From Nocardioides sp. (lineage in GTDB: Bacteria; Actinomycetota; Actinomycetes; Propionibacteriales; Nocardioidaceae), in NCBI GenBank assembly GCA_023252065.1, contig JAHEXO010000009.1:1-13540 (forward strand): a stretch of 13,540 nt of DNA. The letters run 5' to 3'. Both the position numbers and the translations under genes were made by a program. The first letter of the stretch is position 1; the number at the start of each line of letters is the position of its first letter. A model generated the notes under the pieces. It was given only the letters and a program-made list of their open reading frames with translations, was not told the origin of the DNA and made no database searches. This document shows positions 11,373 to 13,540 of the stretch, piece by piece.

Positions 11373-13540
11373 TCAGTCGACGGCCTTCTCGACGTCGGTC
11401 GGGCCGGGCGTCTCTTCGTCACCCTCACCGCGGCCGGCCGGGCCGGGCGACGGCTCTGCCGCGACCGTCTCCAGAGGCGGCAGGTCGGGCAGCTCGGCCA
11501 TCTTCTGACCCTTGAACGTGAACGTGGCCGTGGGGCCCTCGCCCTCGACGCCCACCAGCACGATCTGGCCAGGACCGATCTCGCCGAAGAGCATCTTCTC
11601 GGCCAGGACGTCCTCGATCTCGCGCTGGACCGTACGGCGCAGCGGGCGCGCACCGAGGACCGGGTCGAACCCACGCGTGGCCAGGAGGTTCTTGGCCGGC
11701 TGCGTGAGCTCGAGCGACATGTCGCGGTCCTTCAGCCGGAGCTCGACGAAGGCGATCATGTTGTCGACCATGTGGACGATCTGCTCCTGCGACAGCGGCG
11801 GGAACACGATGATCTCGTCGACACGGTTGAGGAACTCGGGCCGGAAGTGCTGCTTGAGCTCCTCCTGCACCTTGTTCTTCATCCGCTCGTAGGACCCTGC
11901 GGCGTCGCCGGACTGGGCGAAGCCGAGGTTGACGCCCTTGGCGATGTCCTTGGTGCCGAGGTTGGTGGTCATGATGATGACGGTGTTCTTGAAGTCGACC
12001 ACCCGGCCCTGGGAGTCGGTCAGGCGACCTTCCTCCAGGATCTGCAACAGGCTGTTGAAGATGTCGGGGTGGGCCTTCTCGACCTCGTCGAACAAGACCA
12101 CGGAGAACGGCTTGCGCCGGACCTTCTCGGTGAGCTGGCCGCCCTCCTCGTAGCCGACGTAGCCCGGAGGCGAGCCGAAGAGGCGGGAGACCGTGTGCTT
12201 CTCGCTGAACTCACTCATGTCGAGCTGGATCAGCGCGTCCTCGTCACCGAAGAGGAACTCCGCCAGGGTCTTGGACAGCCACGTCTTACCGACACCGGAC
12301 GGGCCGGCGAAGATGAAGGAGCCACCAGGACGCTTCGGGTCCTTCAGACCCGCACGCGTACGACGGATGGCCCGGCTGAGCGCCTTGACGGCCTCCTCCT
12401 GGCCGATGACCCGCTTGTGGAGCTCGTCCTCCATCTTGAGCAGTCGCGTGGACTCCTCCTCGGACAGCTTCACGATCGGGATGCCGGTCGCCACGGCGAG
12501 CACCTCGGCGATCAGCTCCTCGTCGACCTCCGCGACCTCGTCGAGGTCGCCGGCGCGCCACTGCTTCTCGCGCTCGACCTTCTTTGCGGTCAGCTGCTTC
12601 TCCTCGTCGCGCAGGCGCGCGGCGGCCTCGAAGTCCTGCCCGTCGATGGCGGCCTCCTTGCGCTGCCGCACCTCGGCGATCTTCTCGTCGTACTCGCGCA
12701 GGTCGGCGGGCGCCGTCATCCGGCGGATGCGGAGCCGGGAGCCGGCCTCGTCGATGAGGTCGATGGCCTTGTCGGGCAGGAACCGGTCGCTGATGTAGCG
12801 GTCGGCCAGGGTCGCCGCCGAGACCAGCGCCTCGTCGGTGATCGTCACCCGGTGGTGGGCCTCGTAGCGGTCGCGCAGGCCCTTGAGCATCTCGATCGTG
12901 TGGGCGATCGACGGCTCGGCGACCTGGATGGGCTGGAAGCGGCGCTCGAGCGCGGCGTCCTTCTCGAGGTACTTGCGGTATTCGTCGAGGGTGGTCGCGC
13001 CGATCGTCTGCAGCTCACCACGAGCCAGCATCGGCTTGAGGATGGACGCCGCGTCGATGGCACCCTCGGCCGCACCGGCGCCGACGAGGGTGTGGATCTC
13101 GTCGATGAACAGCACGATGTCGCCGCGGGTGCGGATCTCCTTGAGCACCTTCTTCAGGCGCTCCTCGAAGTCGCCGCGGTAGCGGGAGCCGGCCACCAGG
13201 GCGCCGAGGTCGAGGGTGTAGATCTGCTTGTCCTTGAGCGTCTCGGGGACGTTGCCCTTGACGATGTCCTGGGCCAGGCCCTCGACGATGGTCGTCTTGC
13301 CGACACCGGGCTCGCCGATCAGGACGGGGTTGTTCTTCGTACGGCGCGACAGGATCTGCATGACCCGCTCGATCTCCTGCTCGCGGCCGATGACCGGGTC
13401 GAGCTTGGACTCACGGGCGTCTTGAGTAAGGTTGCGGCCGAACTGGTCGAGCACCAGCGACGACGACGGGGCGTCGGCCGGGGCGCCGGAGGTCGCCGCC
13501 TGCGCGCCGGTCTGCTCCTTGCCCTGGAAGCCGCTGAGCA
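11373..13540 (-). CDS. clpC: ATP-dependent Clp protease ATP-binding subunit ClpC, N-terminus cut by window edge
   Basis: About 722 residues are visible; the reading frame is still open at base 13540, so most of the N-terminal Clp_N domain lies outside. In order there are: the first AAA module with Walker A GEPGVGKT (about 13295-13318) and Walker [11 protein letters not shown]; the coiled-coil middle region with a UVR-type segment ([18 protein letters not shown], about 12620-12690); and a second AAA module with Walker A GPSGVGKT (about 12285-12310) and Walker [14 protein letters not shown]. The ClpP-docking loop NLGF follows, then the sensor-2 [19 protein letters not shown] near the end. It unfolds proteins and feeds them to ClpP1P2, and is essential in mycobacteria. 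The tail after GQKMAELP is acidic and probably disordered. The middle domain identifies ClpC rather than ClpB or ClpA. Confidence 0.97.
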   Translation of the reverse strand, partial: LSGFQGKEQTGAQAATSGAPADAPSSSLVLDQFGRNLTQDARESKLDPVIGREQEIERVMQILSRRTKNNPVLIGEPGVGKTTIVEGLAQDIVKGNVPETLKDKQIYTLDLGALVAGSRYRGDFEERLKKVLKEIRTRGDIVLFIDEIHTLVGAGAAEGAIDAASILKPMLARGELQTIGATTLDEYRKYLEKDAALERRFQPIQVAEPSIAHTIEMLKGLRDRYEAHHRVTITDEALVSAATLADRYISDRFLPDKAIDLIDEAGSRLRIRRMTAPADLREYDEKIAEVRQRKEAAIDGQDFEAAARLRDEEKQLTAKKVEREKQWRAGDLDEVAEVDEELIAEVLAVATGIPIVKLSEEESTRLLKMEDELHKRVIGQEEAVKALSRAIRRTRAGLKDPKRPGGSFIFAGPSGVGKTWLSKTLAEFLFGDEDALIQLDMSEFSEKHTVSRLFGSPPGYVGYEEGGQLTEKVRRKPFSVVLFDEVEKAHPDIFNSLLQILEEGRLTDSQGRVVDFKNTVIIMTTNLGTKDIAKGVNLGFAQSGDAAGSYERMKNKVQEELKQHFRPEFLNRVDEIIVFPPLSQEQIVHMVDNMIAFVELRLKDRDMSLELTQPAKNLLATRGFDPVLGARPLRRTVQREIEDVLAEKMLFGEIGPGQIVLVGVEGEGPTATFTFKGQKMAELPDLPPLETVAAEPSPGPAGRGEGDEETPGPTDVEKAVD

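Overview
The window is a stretch of chromosome from a high-GC actinomycete. The very high GC content, GTG starts, third-position GC bias and gene content all point that way. The gene orders match conserved actinobacterial blocks that I recall from Mycobacterium: Rv0495c/ppx1/Rv0498 and radA-disA-Rv3587c-mutY...clpC1. A Nocardioides-like member of the Propionibacteriales is my best guess, but this is inference from codon and gene-order style, not proof. There are 13 protein genes. Two run off the window edges: a TetR regulator on the left and clpC on the right. I see no tRNA, rRNA, CRISPR array, insertion sequence or prophage.

Left block (1-4496). On the minus strand a short exopolyphosphatase (Ppx/GppA) is followed by a xylose-isomerase-like TIM-barrel protein overlapping it by 4 bases (GTGA), then a TetR regulator. 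Divergent from ppx is a cysteine-rich protein resembling mycobacterial Rv0495c. It is followed by a 74-bp sequence repeated twice in tandem, then a glyoxalase-like (VOC) protein and a SAM methyltransferase in a short operon. A LacI-family regulator converges on the methyltransferase and has a perfect 14-bp operator palindrome at its own promoter.

Middle block (5718-10301). radA (recombination/branch migration) and disA (DNA-scanning c-di-AMP synthase) are followed by a convergent gene for a one-helix membrane-anchored protein, then by mutY (adenine glycosylase). This is the genome-maintenance and c-di-AMP neighbourhood known in actinobacteria.

Right block (10283-13540). A TetR regulator is divergent from a small multidrug resistance (SMR) exporter, with two tandem operator palindromes in their shared promoter region. 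A long hairpin then separates the exporter gene from the convergent clpC.

The most striking regulatory pattern is that seven genes carry a TANNNT-like -10 hexamer ending exactly 6 or 7 bases before the start codon. This predicts leaderless mRNAs. In one case the hexamer is built on the stop codon of the gene upstream. Most of the window is ordinary housekeeping chromosome. I found no convincing novel multi-gene system; the interest lies in the regulatory DNA and repeats.
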